A stretch of DNA of 64,000 nucleotides from Gammaproteobacteria bacterium (ex Lamellibrachia satsuma) (GTDB lineage: Bacteria; Pseudomonadota; Gammaproteobacteria; Chromatiales; Chromatiaceae), in assembly GCA_019623805.1 (NCBI GenBank), contig CP053680.1:3822001-3886000 (forward strand). Direction: 5' to 3'. This document shows, piece by piece, positions 27,181-34,520 of this stretch. Each line of letters begins with the position of its first letter. Positions within the stretch are counted from its first letter, which is position 1. The position numbers were made by a program, and so were the translations under genes. The notes under the pieces were generated by a model, which saw only the letters and a list, made by a program, of their open reading frames with translations, did no database searches and had not been told where the DNA came from.

Positions 27181-27417
27181 ATGAAAAACATCAAGGTATT
27201 GGGCTCCGGCTGCAAGAACTGCGAGACCACCGCCAATCTGATCCGAATTGCCGCAGAACAGGCAGGCGCGGAGATCGAACTCGAAAAGATTACCGACATG
27301 GCGGAGATCATGGGCTACGGTGTGATGTCCACCCCTGGTGTGGTGGTCGATGGCAAGGTGGTTCATGCCGGTGGCCTGCCGGGTCCAGATCTGGTCCGTC
27401 AATGGATCGCTGAATAG
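27181..27417 (+). CDS. Small thioredoxin-like redox protein
   Basis: 78 residues of the MTH895-type glutaredoxin/thioredoxin-like family: KVLGSGCKNCETTANL has a C-x2-C redox pair near 11-14, and MSTPGVVVDGKVVHAG carries the conserved cis-Pro. Such proteins accompany permeases of the ArsP/YraQ type and arsJ clusters, where they probably supply or relay electrons to thiol or arsenic chemistry. AGAGGA ribosome site; 27 bases after arsR. Confidence 0.9.
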   Translation: MKNIKVLGSGCKNCETTANLIRIAAEQAGAEIELEKITDMAEIMGYGVMSTPGVVVDGKVVHAGGLPGPDLVRQWIAE

Positions 27418-27439
27418 ACTACCTTAAGGAGAGATAGAG

Positions 27440-28441
27440 ATGACTGTAAGAATTGGCATCAACGGTTTTGGTCGCATGGGTCGGCTGGGTCTGCGGGCAG
27501 GTTGGGGAAGGGACGAGTTTGAGATTGTCCGCGTCAATGAGATTGCCACGGATGCTGAGGGTTCAGCGCACCTGCTCAAGTTTGATTCGGTGCACGGCAC
27601 CTGGGATCTTGGAACCGCGTCGGATGATGAAGTGATGATCGTCGACGGCAAGCCGTTGGCCTACTCATCAAATATGCAAATTGGGGATACTGATTGGTCG
27701 GATTGTGACATCGTCATCGAGGCCACCGGTAAACACCACAAAAAGCCGGACTCCCTGAATGCCTATTTCGAACAGGGTGTGAAGAAGGTGATCGTGGCCG
27801 CACCCACCGAAGGTGCGCTTAACATTGTCTACGGAATTAATGACGATCTTTACGACCCAGCGGTGAATCATCTGCTGACCGCCGCTTCCTGTACCACCAA
27901 TTGTCTGGCGCCGGTGGTCAAGGTGATGCATGAGCGGATCGGCATCAAACATGGTTGCATGACCACCATCCACGATATCACCAATACCCAGACCATCGTC
28001 GATAAGGGTCACAAGGATCTGCGCCGGGCGCGGGCTTGCGGTCAGTCGCTGATTCCCACCTCGACGGGGTCGGCCAAGGCGATCACCCGGATATTTCCTG
28101 AGCTGGCCGGCAAGCTCAATGGCCACGCCGTGCGGGTGCCGCTGCTCAATGCTTCACTCACCGATTTCGTCTTCGAGGCCAGTCGTCCGGTAACGGTTGA
28201 AGAGGTTAACGGCTACTTCAAAGAGGCTGCCGAGGGTGAATTGGAAGGGATTCTGGGCTATGAGGAGCGGCCGCTGGTTTCTGTCGACTATCTCAATGAT
28301 TCGCGCTCCTCCATCGTCGACGCGCTCTCCACCATGGTGGTCGATGGCACTCAAGTCAAAATCTATGCCTGGTATGACAACGAGTGGGGTTATGTGGAAC
28401 GGATGATGGATGTTGCAGGCAAAGTGGCCAGTTTTTTATGA
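27440..28441 (+). CDS. gapdh: ArsJ-associated glyceraldehyde-3-phosphate dehydrogenase
   Basis: 333-residue GAPDH. Rossmann motif INGFGRMGRLGLR (7-19), catalytic C151 in ASCTTNCLAP, and the C-terminal WYDNEWGY are intact. In arsJ operons this enzyme uses arsenate instead of phosphate to form unstable 1-arseno-3-phosphoglycerate, which ArsJ exports, giving arsenate resistance. That role is known for homologous operons and inferred here from context. AAGGAGA ribosome site 22 bases after the thioredoxin-like gene. Confidence 0.95.
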   Translation: MTVRIGINGFGRMGRLGLRAGWGRDEFEIVRVNEIATDAEGSAHLLKFDSVHGTWDLGTASDDEVMIVDGKPLAYSSNMQIGDTDWSDCDIVIEATGKHHKKPDSLNAYFEQGVKKVIVAAPTEGALNIVYGINDDLYDPAVNHLLTAASCTTNCLAPVVKVMHERIGIKHGCMTTIHDITNTQTIVDKGHKDLRRARACGQSLIPTSTGSAKAITRIFPELAGKLNGHAVRVPLLNASLTDFVFEASRPVTVEEVNGYFKEAAEGELEGILGYEERPLVSVDYLNDSRSSIVDALSTMVVDGTQVKIYAWYDNEWGYVERMMDVAGKVASFL

Positions 28442-28451
28442 GTTTTTCTAA

Positions 28452-28463
28452 CACTGATCAGTG
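28452..28463. repeat. 12-bp perfect palindrome CACTGATCAGTG
   Basis: Lies in the 41-base gap between the GAPDH and DUF2703 genes. It could be a small mRNA hairpin tuning expression within the operon or chance; no terminator T-run follows. Confidence 0.25.
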
Positions 28464-28482
28464 ATCGCTGGAGGATAGAGAC

Positions 28483-28872
28483 ATGCATGACAAGAGACTG
28501 GTTGTCGAATGGCGACATATTGAGAAAGCGGGAAATACCTGTGTCCGTTGCACCGATACAGGTGTAGCTTTGGATATGCTAATCGAACGGCTCGCAAAAG
28601 AGTGTCAGCCATCGGGCTGGGATATCAGATTGGAGGAGACACTGCTGGATATGGATGAGATCGATCAGTCCAATCTCATTCTCATCAATGGACGACCTAT
28701 CGAGTCAATCCTACCCGAGGCCAGTTCGGGTAAGAGTCACTGCGATTCCTGCTGTGAATTCACTGGCCAGCCGACGGATTGCAGAACCGTGACCTTTGGC
28801 GGAGAGACCTATGAAGCACTGCCGGAGACCCTGATTCGCGAGGCGGTCTGTCGGGTTGCCGCCTGCTGTTAA
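28483..28872 (+). CDS. DUF2703 protein of the ars operon
   Basis: 129 residues, Cys-rich: NTCVRCTDTG near 21, then SHCDSCCEF near 85, and a terminal CRVAACC. These match the DUF2703 family seen repeatedly beside arsJ. Function unknown; the vicinal Cys pairs suggest As(III) or redox chemistry. The body DIRLEETLLDMDE and NLILINGRPIE suggests a thioredoxin-like fold. GGAGGA ribosome site. Confidence 0.87.
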   Translation: MHDKRLVVEWRHIEKAGNTCVRCTDTGVALDMLIERLAKECQPSGWDIRLEETLLDMDEIDQSNLILINGRPIESILPEASSGKSHCDSCCEFTGQPTDCRTVTFGGETYEALPETLIREAVCRVAACC

Positions 28873-28895
28873 CTCTCTCATGACAATGGCCGATA

Positions 28896-30116
28896 ATGGA
28901 TAATAACCTCAGAAACTACCTGACAGTCACCGGCGGCTATTGGGCCTTTACCATCACCGACGGTGCCATCCGCATGTTGGTGGTACTCTACTTCCACCTG
29001 CTGGGCTATTCGCCCTTCGAGGTGGCGATGTTGTTTCTCTTCTATGAGTTCTTCGGCATTGTCACCAACCTGGTGGGGGGGTGGCTGGGAGCACGTATCG
29101 GCCTGAATCTCACCATGCATATCGGTATGGGGATGCAGGTGGTGGCACTGTTGGCGCTCACTGTGCCGGATGCCTTGCTCTCCGTACCTTTTGTGATGGC
29201 TGCCCAGGCGTTGTCTGGCATCGCAAAAGATCTGAACAAGATGTCTGCCAAGGCCAGCGTGAAAACCTTAAGCGGTGGTGGTGAGTCGAAGCTGTTCAAG
29301 TATGTTGCCGTGCTTACCGGCTCCAAGAACGCCCTCAAGGGGGCGGGGTTCTTTATCGGAGCGGCCCTGTTGGAGTGGATCGGTTTTCGGGCAGCGCTGG
29401 CTGTGCTGGCGGGTATGTTGCTGGTAGTGCTGGTGGTAACAGCCGTGTTATTGCCCTCCGGTGTGGGCAAGATGAAATCCAAACCCAAGTTCACCCAGGT
29501 ATTCTCCAAGATTCCGGCGATCAACTGGCTGTCGGCGGCCCGCTTCTTCCTGTTCGGTTCCCGTGATGTCTGGTTTGTGGTGGGTCTGCCGGTGTTCCTC
29601 TATGACGTGCTGAAGTGGGAGTTCTCCTGGGTGGGTGGTTTCCTGGCGCTGTGGGTGATCGGCTACGGTTTCGTGCAGGCCGCCGCTCCAAGAGTGGTAC
29701 GGCACACTCATCACGGTCAGGGGCCTGGCGGCAATACTGCGCGCAACTCTGCCTTTCTGCTTGTGTTCATCCCCGCAGGCTTAGCTCTGGCGTTGGGGCA
29801 GGGATGGGATTCGCAAGTGGTGCTGATCCTCGGTCTGATTCTTTTCGGTATCGTCTTTGCCATCAACTCAGCTGTGCACTCGTATTTGATTCTTGCCTAT
29901 TCCGATTTTGACAAGGTCTCGATGAATGTCGGTTTTTATTATATGGCGAATGCAGGCGGCCGGTTGGTGGGTACAATGCTCTCCGGTTGGGCCTACCAGA
30001 CGCAGGGGCTGGTGGGGTGTCTCTGGTGGTCGGCCGGGTTCTTGTTAGTGGCTGCGCTGCTTTCGTTTCGCCTTCCTGATGTACCCCATGAGAAGAAAGA
30101 AGCTGTAGATGTTTGA
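28896..30116 (+). CDS. arsJ: Organoarsenical exporter ArsJ
   Basis: 406-residue major-facilitator transporter with about 11-12 helices. N-terminal YLTVTGGYWAFTITDGAIRMLV and GGWLGARIGLNLTMHIGMG are characteristic of ArsJ. It exports 1-arseno-3-phosphoglycerate made by the GAPDH two genes upstream. The 3' end overlaps the following permease by eight bases, indicating translational coupling. Confidence 0.95.
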   Translation: MDNNLRNYLTVTGGYWAFTITDGAIRMLVVLYFHLLGYSPFEVAMLFLFYEFFGIVTNLVGGWLGARIGLNLTMHIGMGMQVVALLALTVPDALLSVPFVMAAQALSGIAKDLNKMSAKASVKTLSGGGESKLFKYVAVLTGSKNALKGAGFFIGAALLEWIGFRAALAVLAGMLLVVLVVTAVLLPSGVGKMKSKPKFTQVFSKIPAINWLSAARFFLFGSRDVWFVVGLPVFLYDVLKWEFSWVGGFLALWVIGYGFVQAAAPRVVRHTHHGQGPGGNTARNSAFLLVFIPAGLALALGQGWDSQVVLILGLILFGIVFAINSAVHSYLILAYSDFDKVSMNVGFYYMANAGGRLVGTMLSGWAYQTQGLVGCLWWSAGFLLVAALLSFRLPDVPHEKKEAVDV

Positions 30117-31062
30117 GGTCCTGGCAAACGTGCTGATCTATCAAGGCATGGGCCTGGATCCGCAATCATCCGCAGGCGCGGCGCTGCACTTCTTCGTCAT
30201 GGATCTGGCCAAGATATTTGCACTTCTGGTTATTGTCATCTATCTCATGGGGCTGCTGCGGGCACTGCTGTCCCCGGAGCGGGTTCGCAGATTTGTGCGT
30301 GGTCGCCCCGATTGGCAGGCACGGGGGGTCGCGGTCTCACTCGGTGCGGTGACGCCATTCTGCTCCTGCTCTTCGGTGCCGCTGTTCATCGGTTTTGTGG
30401 AGGCAGGAATACCTTTGGGCGTCACCTTCTCCTTTCTTATCGCCAGCCCGATGATCAACGAAGTTGCCGCAGTAATCCTGGTTGGCATCCTCGGTTGGAA
30501 ACTGGCGGCGCTCTATGTAACGGCGGGGTTACTGGTTGCCTGGTTCGGCGGTTTGGCGATGCAGGTATTCAGGCCGGAACGTTGGGTCGAGGATTACGTC
30601 TGGAAGATCCACATGGGAGAGGCTGACCTACCCGAGCCCGACAGATCCTTCGCTGGCCGACATCGCTATGCGGTAGCGGAGGTGAAGGAGATTGTCGGGC
30701 GAATCTGGAAGTGGGTGGTACTGGGCATAGGCGTGGGCGCCCTGTTCCACGGGTTTGTGCCTGAACAATGGGTTGGTGAATATCTGGGAGGCGATGCCTG
30801 GTACTCGGTACCGGCGGCCGTGGTGTTGGGCATTCCCCTCTATTCAAACGCCACCGGGGTGATTCCGGTGGCCGAGGCGATGCTCACAAAAGGGGTTGCC
30901 GTGGGCACTACGCTTGCCTTGATGATGAGTGTGGCGGCCCTATCGCTGCCCGAGATGCTGATCCTGCGCAAGGTCATCAAGTGGCAGGCGCTGGCCCTGT
31001 TTGCCGGTGTATTGGCCGTGGCATTCACTCTGGTTGGCTGGGGCTTCAACTTCCTTGCCTGA
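30109..31062 (+). CDS. ArsP/YraQ-type permease
   Basis: 317-residue membrane protein with about eight helices and the family signature TPFCSCSSVPLFIGFVEAG (about 80-98) followed by ASPMINEVA. A second GIPLYSNATGVIPVAEAML half suggests an inverted-repeat fold. ArsP homologues export trivalent organoarsenicals; others have unknown thiol-linked roles and pair with small thioredoxins, as here. Last gene of the arsenic operon. Confidence 0.9.
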   Translation: MFEVLANVLIYQGMGLDPQSSAGAALHFFVMDLAKIFALLVIVIYLMGLLRALLSPERVRRFVRGRPDWQARGVAVSLGAVTPFCSCSSVPLFIGFVEAGIPLGVTFSFLIASPMINEVAAVILVGILGWKLAALYVTAGLLVAWFGGLAMQVFRPERWVEDYVWKIHMGEADLPEPDRSFAGRHRYAVAEVKEIVGRIWKWVVLGIGVGALFHGFVPEQWVGEYLGGDAWYSVPAAVVLGIPLYSNATGVIPVAEAMLTKGVAVGTTLALMMSVAALSLPEMLILRKVIKWQALALFAGVLAVAFTLVGWGFNFLA

Positions 31063-31065
31063 ATA

Positions 31066-31611
31066 TTATTGTGATTTCTTCACCCGTTTTCTTTTGGCGG
31101 TCACATCAGACTCAAAGATAGATCCCCCGTTCTCTATGATCGGATTATCCAACGGTTTCCCAAGCATTCTTCCAAGCAACGCTTTGGATTTTGCGGCAAT
31201 AGAGACCTTGGAAAGCCGCCGCTCACGCAACAGAAGACTCTGCATCAGGAATCTATCCTGGTAGAGAGTGTTGGCGGCAGAAGGGCTGAAAGGGGTGTTC
31301 AATGAAATCCGCGCAATGTGTCCCAGATTGATGCCTCGGCCATCGTCGAGCAGGATCAGGTGTGGGGCGATCCCTTTTGTGGGGTCAGGCCGTGGGAAAT
31401 CGACAACATCCAGCAATTCAAAGGCAGTATCCGAAAGGCGGATGCCCATGTTGATATCACCGGGTTTGAGTTCGACGAGATAGATTTTTTTGCCTATCGC
31501 GTTCTTCAATGCCTCGACCTGTTGCGTATAGGCGGGGGAGGGCCAAAGCCGGTCTTGTGCATTATCCGTCCCGGCGGCAGCTTTGGTGATTTCACAATGC
31601 TGATCTTTCAT
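31066..31611 (-). CDS. Hypothetical protein, 181 residues
   Basis: Not recognised. Soluble, no signal peptide; mixed alpha/beta text with GKKIYLVELKPGDINMGIRLSD and HLILLDDGRGINLGHIARIS and a basic tail (KRKRVKKSQ). It runs convergent to the arsenic operon with three bases between stops, and is 61 bases downstream of the next minus-strand gene. Could bind nucleic acid through the basic tail; no evidence beyond composition. Confidence 0.6.
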   Translation of the reverse strand: MKDQHCEITKAAAGTDNAQDRLWPSPAYTQQVEALKNAIGKKIYLVELKPGDINMGIRLSDTAFELLDVVDFPRPDPTKGIAPHLILLDDGRGINLGHIARISLNTPFSPSAANTLYQDRFLMQSLLLRERRLSKVSIAAKSKALLGRMLGKPLDNPIIENGGSIFESDVTAKRKRVKKSQ

Positions 31612-31672
31612 CTCTTTGGGTTTGATTCCCCGTCGTTTAAATATTCAGACCGTTTGTGGTGGGGCGGTTTAT

Positions 31673-32038
31673 TCACTCGCAATCATCAGATGCTGATAAC
31701 GGATCTTCCGCAAACGCCTTTGGCATGATCTCGATCCTGATTGAAATGTCGGTGTCTTTTACTGCCACGCCTCTGGTCCAGACAACGGCATATTCGTTTT
31801 TGAAAGCGCCAATGTTGAAAATACCCGGTTTGACGGAAAAACGGAATGCACCTTTCCTGTTGGTATCTACACTGTCCAGGACGACATTGTTGCTCGCGTC
31901 GGTCAGCATTATCTCTACATCGGCAACAGTTTCTTCATCATCCATCACCACGCCGGAAAGGGTCAATCCAAGAACCTGACCCTGCCAAAACAGGAACAGG
32001 AGTAGAAAAAAAGGTATTCGATGGGGCAGGGTGGACAT
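31673..32038 (-). CDS. Exported carboxypeptidase-regulatory-like domain protein
   Basis: 121 residues. Signal peptide to about 24 (LLLFLFWQGQVLG), then a single beta-sandwich of the carboxypeptidase-regulatory type: LSGVVMDDEETVADVEIML, NRKGAFRFSVKPGIFNIGAF. Probably a periplasmic or surface-anchored small domain. The start has GGAGGAG nine bases upstream, and that site lies inside the end of the mosaic pseudogene. Confidence 0.7.
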   Translation of the reverse strand: MSTLPHRIPFFLLLFLFWQGQVLGLTLSGVVMDDEETVADVEIMLTDASNNVVLDSVDTNRKGAFRFSVKPGIFNIGAFKNEYAVVWTRGVAVKDTDISIRIEIMPKAFAEDPLSASDDCE

Positions 32039-32043
32039 GGATG

Positions 32044-32360
32044 TTACTCCTCCGGGTTGTCCGCCAGTGACTTGCGTCGACTGGATTGCAGGATTCTGTC
32101 ACGAATTCGGACCAGGTCTCCGGCTGTTTGCCAATCCCTGCAGGCAGCAGCTTCGAGCCAGTCTGGGACGAAATTACCCAATGGGCATCATGCATTGCGG
32201 CAGCCAGGAACGCCACAATCGAGGCAGCATTCGGCCTGGCGTTGCAGCGTCTCGTATGTTTTTTTTGAAACTGAAAGCCGAAAGCCAGTGTGGCCAACAG
32301 TACCAGCAGCAGCGTGCTGTGCGGAAAATCCATTGAAAGCCAAATTAGTCGCTTGAACAT
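32044..32360 (-). pseudogene. Mosaic remnant: RND-type N-terminus joined to a GltD-type 4Fe-4S fragment
   Basis: Begins with a good ribosome site (AGGAGG seven bases before ATG 32360) and 34 codons resembling the first membrane helix of an RND exporter (STLLLVLLATLAFGFQF). At 32256 the reading shifts one frame: YETLQRQAECCLDCGVPGC, RNA, then a TGA (32188-32190), then CPLGNFVPDWLEAAA and on to a stop at 32044. The second part is the N-terminal iron-sulfur motif of the glutamate synthase small subunit/DsrL-like family (C-x2-C-x4-C-x3-C). Removing one copy of a duplicated ATG triplet at the TGA restores the exact Cys spacing. Neither protein is complete, so this is debris from rearrangement. Confidence 0.6.
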
Positions 32361-32423
32361 TGCCTGACCTCCTATGCCTGTGTGCATGAGAAATCTTTGC
32401 GTGGGTTATGCAGCCAAACGAGG

Positions 32424-32768
32424 TTAAAACACCAACACCTTGTCCGACGTCAAGGTGCGTTCTGCCAGTTCCGCCATGGTGCTGCGCCGGGCGTCTTGCA
32501 CAATGTCATCGTCCGTAAAACCACGGGCATCCATACAGGCGCCACAGAGCAGTACCTCATCCTTACGTAAGATGGATTTGAGCATCAGTTCGATGTTGTA
32601 GAATCCCTGGGGTACCTTCTGCCCGCGTTTTGCACAGACCACTGCATCGGCCAGCAGAAATACCGTGACCTTCGCATCTGTCTTGTTCAGTGCCTTGGCC
32701 AGGCGCAGACCGTGATAGCTGCGTTCCGTGCCATAGGGTGGGTCATTCAAGATGATCAGAGTGTTCAT
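32424..32768 (-). CDS. DsrE-family sulfur-relay-like protein
   Basis: 114 residues with the DsrE/DsrF fold: NTLIILNDPPYGTERSYHGLRLA, KVTVFLLADAVVCAKRGQ, EVLLCGACMDARG. Two Cys positions (VVC near 46 and LCGAC near 77) could carry persulfide. DsrE-like proteins transfer sulfane sulfur in sulfur oxidisers and in tRNA thiolation. The start at 32768 has GGAG six bases upstream. It is not beside any dsr operon here, though the preceding pseudogene fragment resembles DsrL/GltD. Confidence 0.85.
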   Translation of the reverse strand: MNTLIILNDPPYGTERSYHGLRLAKALNKTDAKVTVFLLADAVVCAKRGQKVPQGFYNIELMLKSILRKDEVLLCGACMDARGFTDDDIVQDARRSTMAELAERTLTSDKVLVF

Positions 32769-32858
32769 GATCGGCTCCATATCAGACTTCGACTGCAGTT
32801 TTTACGGGTGGGGCATCCTTATCTCATTGCGCCATCTCGCCAAAAGCGGCACAGCCCT

Positions 32859-33722
32859 TTATTTTTCATCGCTGTTGCTCCATTCGCGGCGGTTGATGGC
32901 GTAACCACTGATCTTGCCGACAAAGGGTAGTGCCAGCATACCGGGCAGCTGGTTGACCTGTTTCGGATCGCGGTATTTGTGGATGCCTATGGTCATGCCT
33001 TCATGACCGCCTCTGGGTTGATCACGATAGGTGCCGAAGAGCCGATCCCACCAGGGCAGGCTGAAACCGAAGTTGCTGTTCGTCTCATCGTCCTCCACTG
33101 AATGGTGTACCCGATGCATATCAGGCGTGACCAGGAACCAGCGCACTACCCGGTCCAGGCTTGCCGGCAGTCGGATATTGCTGTGGTTGAACATGGCAGT
33201 GGCATTCAACACCACCTCGAAGATCACCACAGCCACGACGGGTGGACCCAGCAGCAGAATGGTGGCGAACTTGATCAGCATGGAGAGGATGATCTCCAGG
33301 GTATGGAAGCGGGCGCCGGTGGTGACATCGTAGTCCAGGTCGGCGTGATGGACCCGGTGCAGGCGCCAAAGAACAGGTATCGCGTGGACCATCACATGCT
33401 GCAGGTAGATGACAAAATCCATCGCTATCACTGCAATGACGACCGATAATATGAAGGGGATGTCGTAGAAGTGGAGCAGCCCCCAACCTTGCTGCTCGGC
33501 AAGGGCGGCAACACCCACCGCAGCCGCAGGAAAAAGCAGTCGCAGCACAATGCTGTTTAGAAACACCAGTCCCAGATTATTGGCCCAGCGGATACCCTTG
33601 GGGACGGTGAGGGTGCGGGCGGGTGAGAGGATTTCCCACCCTGCCATAACGGCAAAGATGCCGAAGAAAAAACTCAGACGAATGGGCAACTCATTGGCCA
33701 GAATCCAGTCGTGCCAGTTCAT
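32859..33722 (-). CDS. Sterol desaturase/fatty acid hydroxylase family protein
   Basis: 287-residue membrane di-iron oxygenase. Four to five helices and the histidine clusters HVMVH, HRVHHAD, and the later MFNHSN and HRVHH are in place, matching the eight-His family pattern. The substrate is unknown; bacterial members act on lipids, carotenoids or hopanoids. It is divergent from the ArsR-rhodanese gene, and the two share an intergenic region with nested inverted repeats. Confidence 0.9.
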   Translation of the reverse strand: MNWHDWILANELPIRLSFFFGIFAVMAGWEILSPARTLTVPKGIRWANNLGLVFLNSIVLRLLFPAAAVGVAALAEQQGWGLLHFYDIPFILSVVIAVIAMDFVIYLQHVMVHAIPVLWRLHRVHHADLDYDVTTGARFHTLEIILSMLIKFATILLLGPPVVAVVIFEVVLNATAMFNHSNIRLPASLDRVVRWFLVTPDMHRVHHSVEDDETNSNFGFSLPWWDRLFGTYRDQPRGGHEGMTIGIHKYRDPKQVNQLPGMLALPFVGKISGYAINRREWSNSDEK

Positions 33723-33750
33723 GATTCACTATCCTCCACACTCTTGTCTG

Positions 33751-33808
33751 CTATACTTTAATTTAATTATCATTAATTCAATAGATCCCTTGAATGATTG
33801 AAGTATAG
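33751..33808. promoter_or_regulatory. Nested inverted repeats in the divergent desaturase/ArsR-rhodanese intergenic region
   Basis: Outer arms CTATACTT (33751-33758) and AAGTATAG (33801-33808) enclose inner arms ATTCAA (33776-33781) and TTGAAT (33790-33795) with an 8-base spacer. AT-rich ATTC/GAAT half-sites are typical of BigR/SqrR-like ArsR operators. The likely ligand is the adjacent regulator, controlling itself and the desaturase. Confidence 0.5.
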
Positions 33809-33818
33809 TTGGGTTGAT

Positions 33819-34487
33819 ATGTCAACAGGTCATTTTAAACACGATCTTTTCAGCCAGTTTGCCCGTGTCGCCAAGGCGCTGAGCAATGGCCACCGGCTGG
33901 AACTGTTGGAGTTTCTGGCCCAGGGCGAGCGTAGCGTGGATGCCTTGGCCCGGGTCTCAGGTCTGACCGTGGCCAATACCTCCCAACATCTGCAGCAGCT
34001 CAGGCAGGCCGGACTGGTCATCAACCGCAAAGTGGGACACAAGGTCTACTACCGGTTGAGTGGTATGGATGTCTCGGCCCTGCTTGGCTCTCTAAGAGAA
34101 GTGGCGGAGCGCCACCTGGCTGACGTGGATCGTCTTGTCGATGACTATCTTAAGGTCAAGGACAGCCTGGAACCTGTGCCAGCGGCACAATTGCTGGAGA
34201 GGGTCAGGGATGGTCTGGTGACTGTACTGGATGTGCGTCCGCCGGAAGAGTATGCAGCGGGACATCTGCCGGGTGCGATCAATATTCCGCTGGCAGAATT
34301 GGAAAAGCAGCTGGATGCACTTGATCCTTCCCAGGAGGTCGTTGCCTACTGCCGTGGGCCACATTGTGTACTGGCATTCGACGCCGTTTCGAAACTGCGG
34401 GAGAGAGGCGTTAAAGCCCGGCGTCTGGATGGTGGTCTGCCGGAATGGCGCCTGGAGGGTTTTCCGGTGGAGTCCAGCTCAACATAG
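33819..34487 (+). CDS. ArsR-family regulator fused to a rhodanese domain
   Basis: 222 residues: winged-helix ArsR domain (1-100; SGLTVANTSQHLQQLRQAGLV) joined to a rhodanese domain (about 122-215; VLDVRPPEEYAAGHLPGA). The rhodanese loop CRGPHC has active-site C178 and a second C183. The DNA-binding part contains no Cys, so sensing probably occurs by persulfidation or disulfide in the rhodanese domain, suggesting a reactive-sulfur sensor; this is inference. The start ATG 33819 is preferred over an in-frame TTG at 33798, which lies inside the operator. Confidence 0.88.
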   Translation: MSTGHFKHDLFSQFARVAKALSNGHRLELLEFLAQGERSVDALARVSGLTVANTSQHLQQLRQAGLVINRKVGHKVYYRLSGMDVSALLGSLREVAERHLADVDRLVDDYLKVKDSLEPVPAAQLLERVRDGLVTVLDVRPPEEYAAGHLPGAINIPLAELEKQLDALDPSQEVVAYCRGPHCVLAFDAVSKLRERGVKARRLDGGLPEWRLEGFPVESSST

Positions 34488-34520
34488 GAAAAAATGTCGT
34501 CCAGCGTGGTTTCGCCTGGT

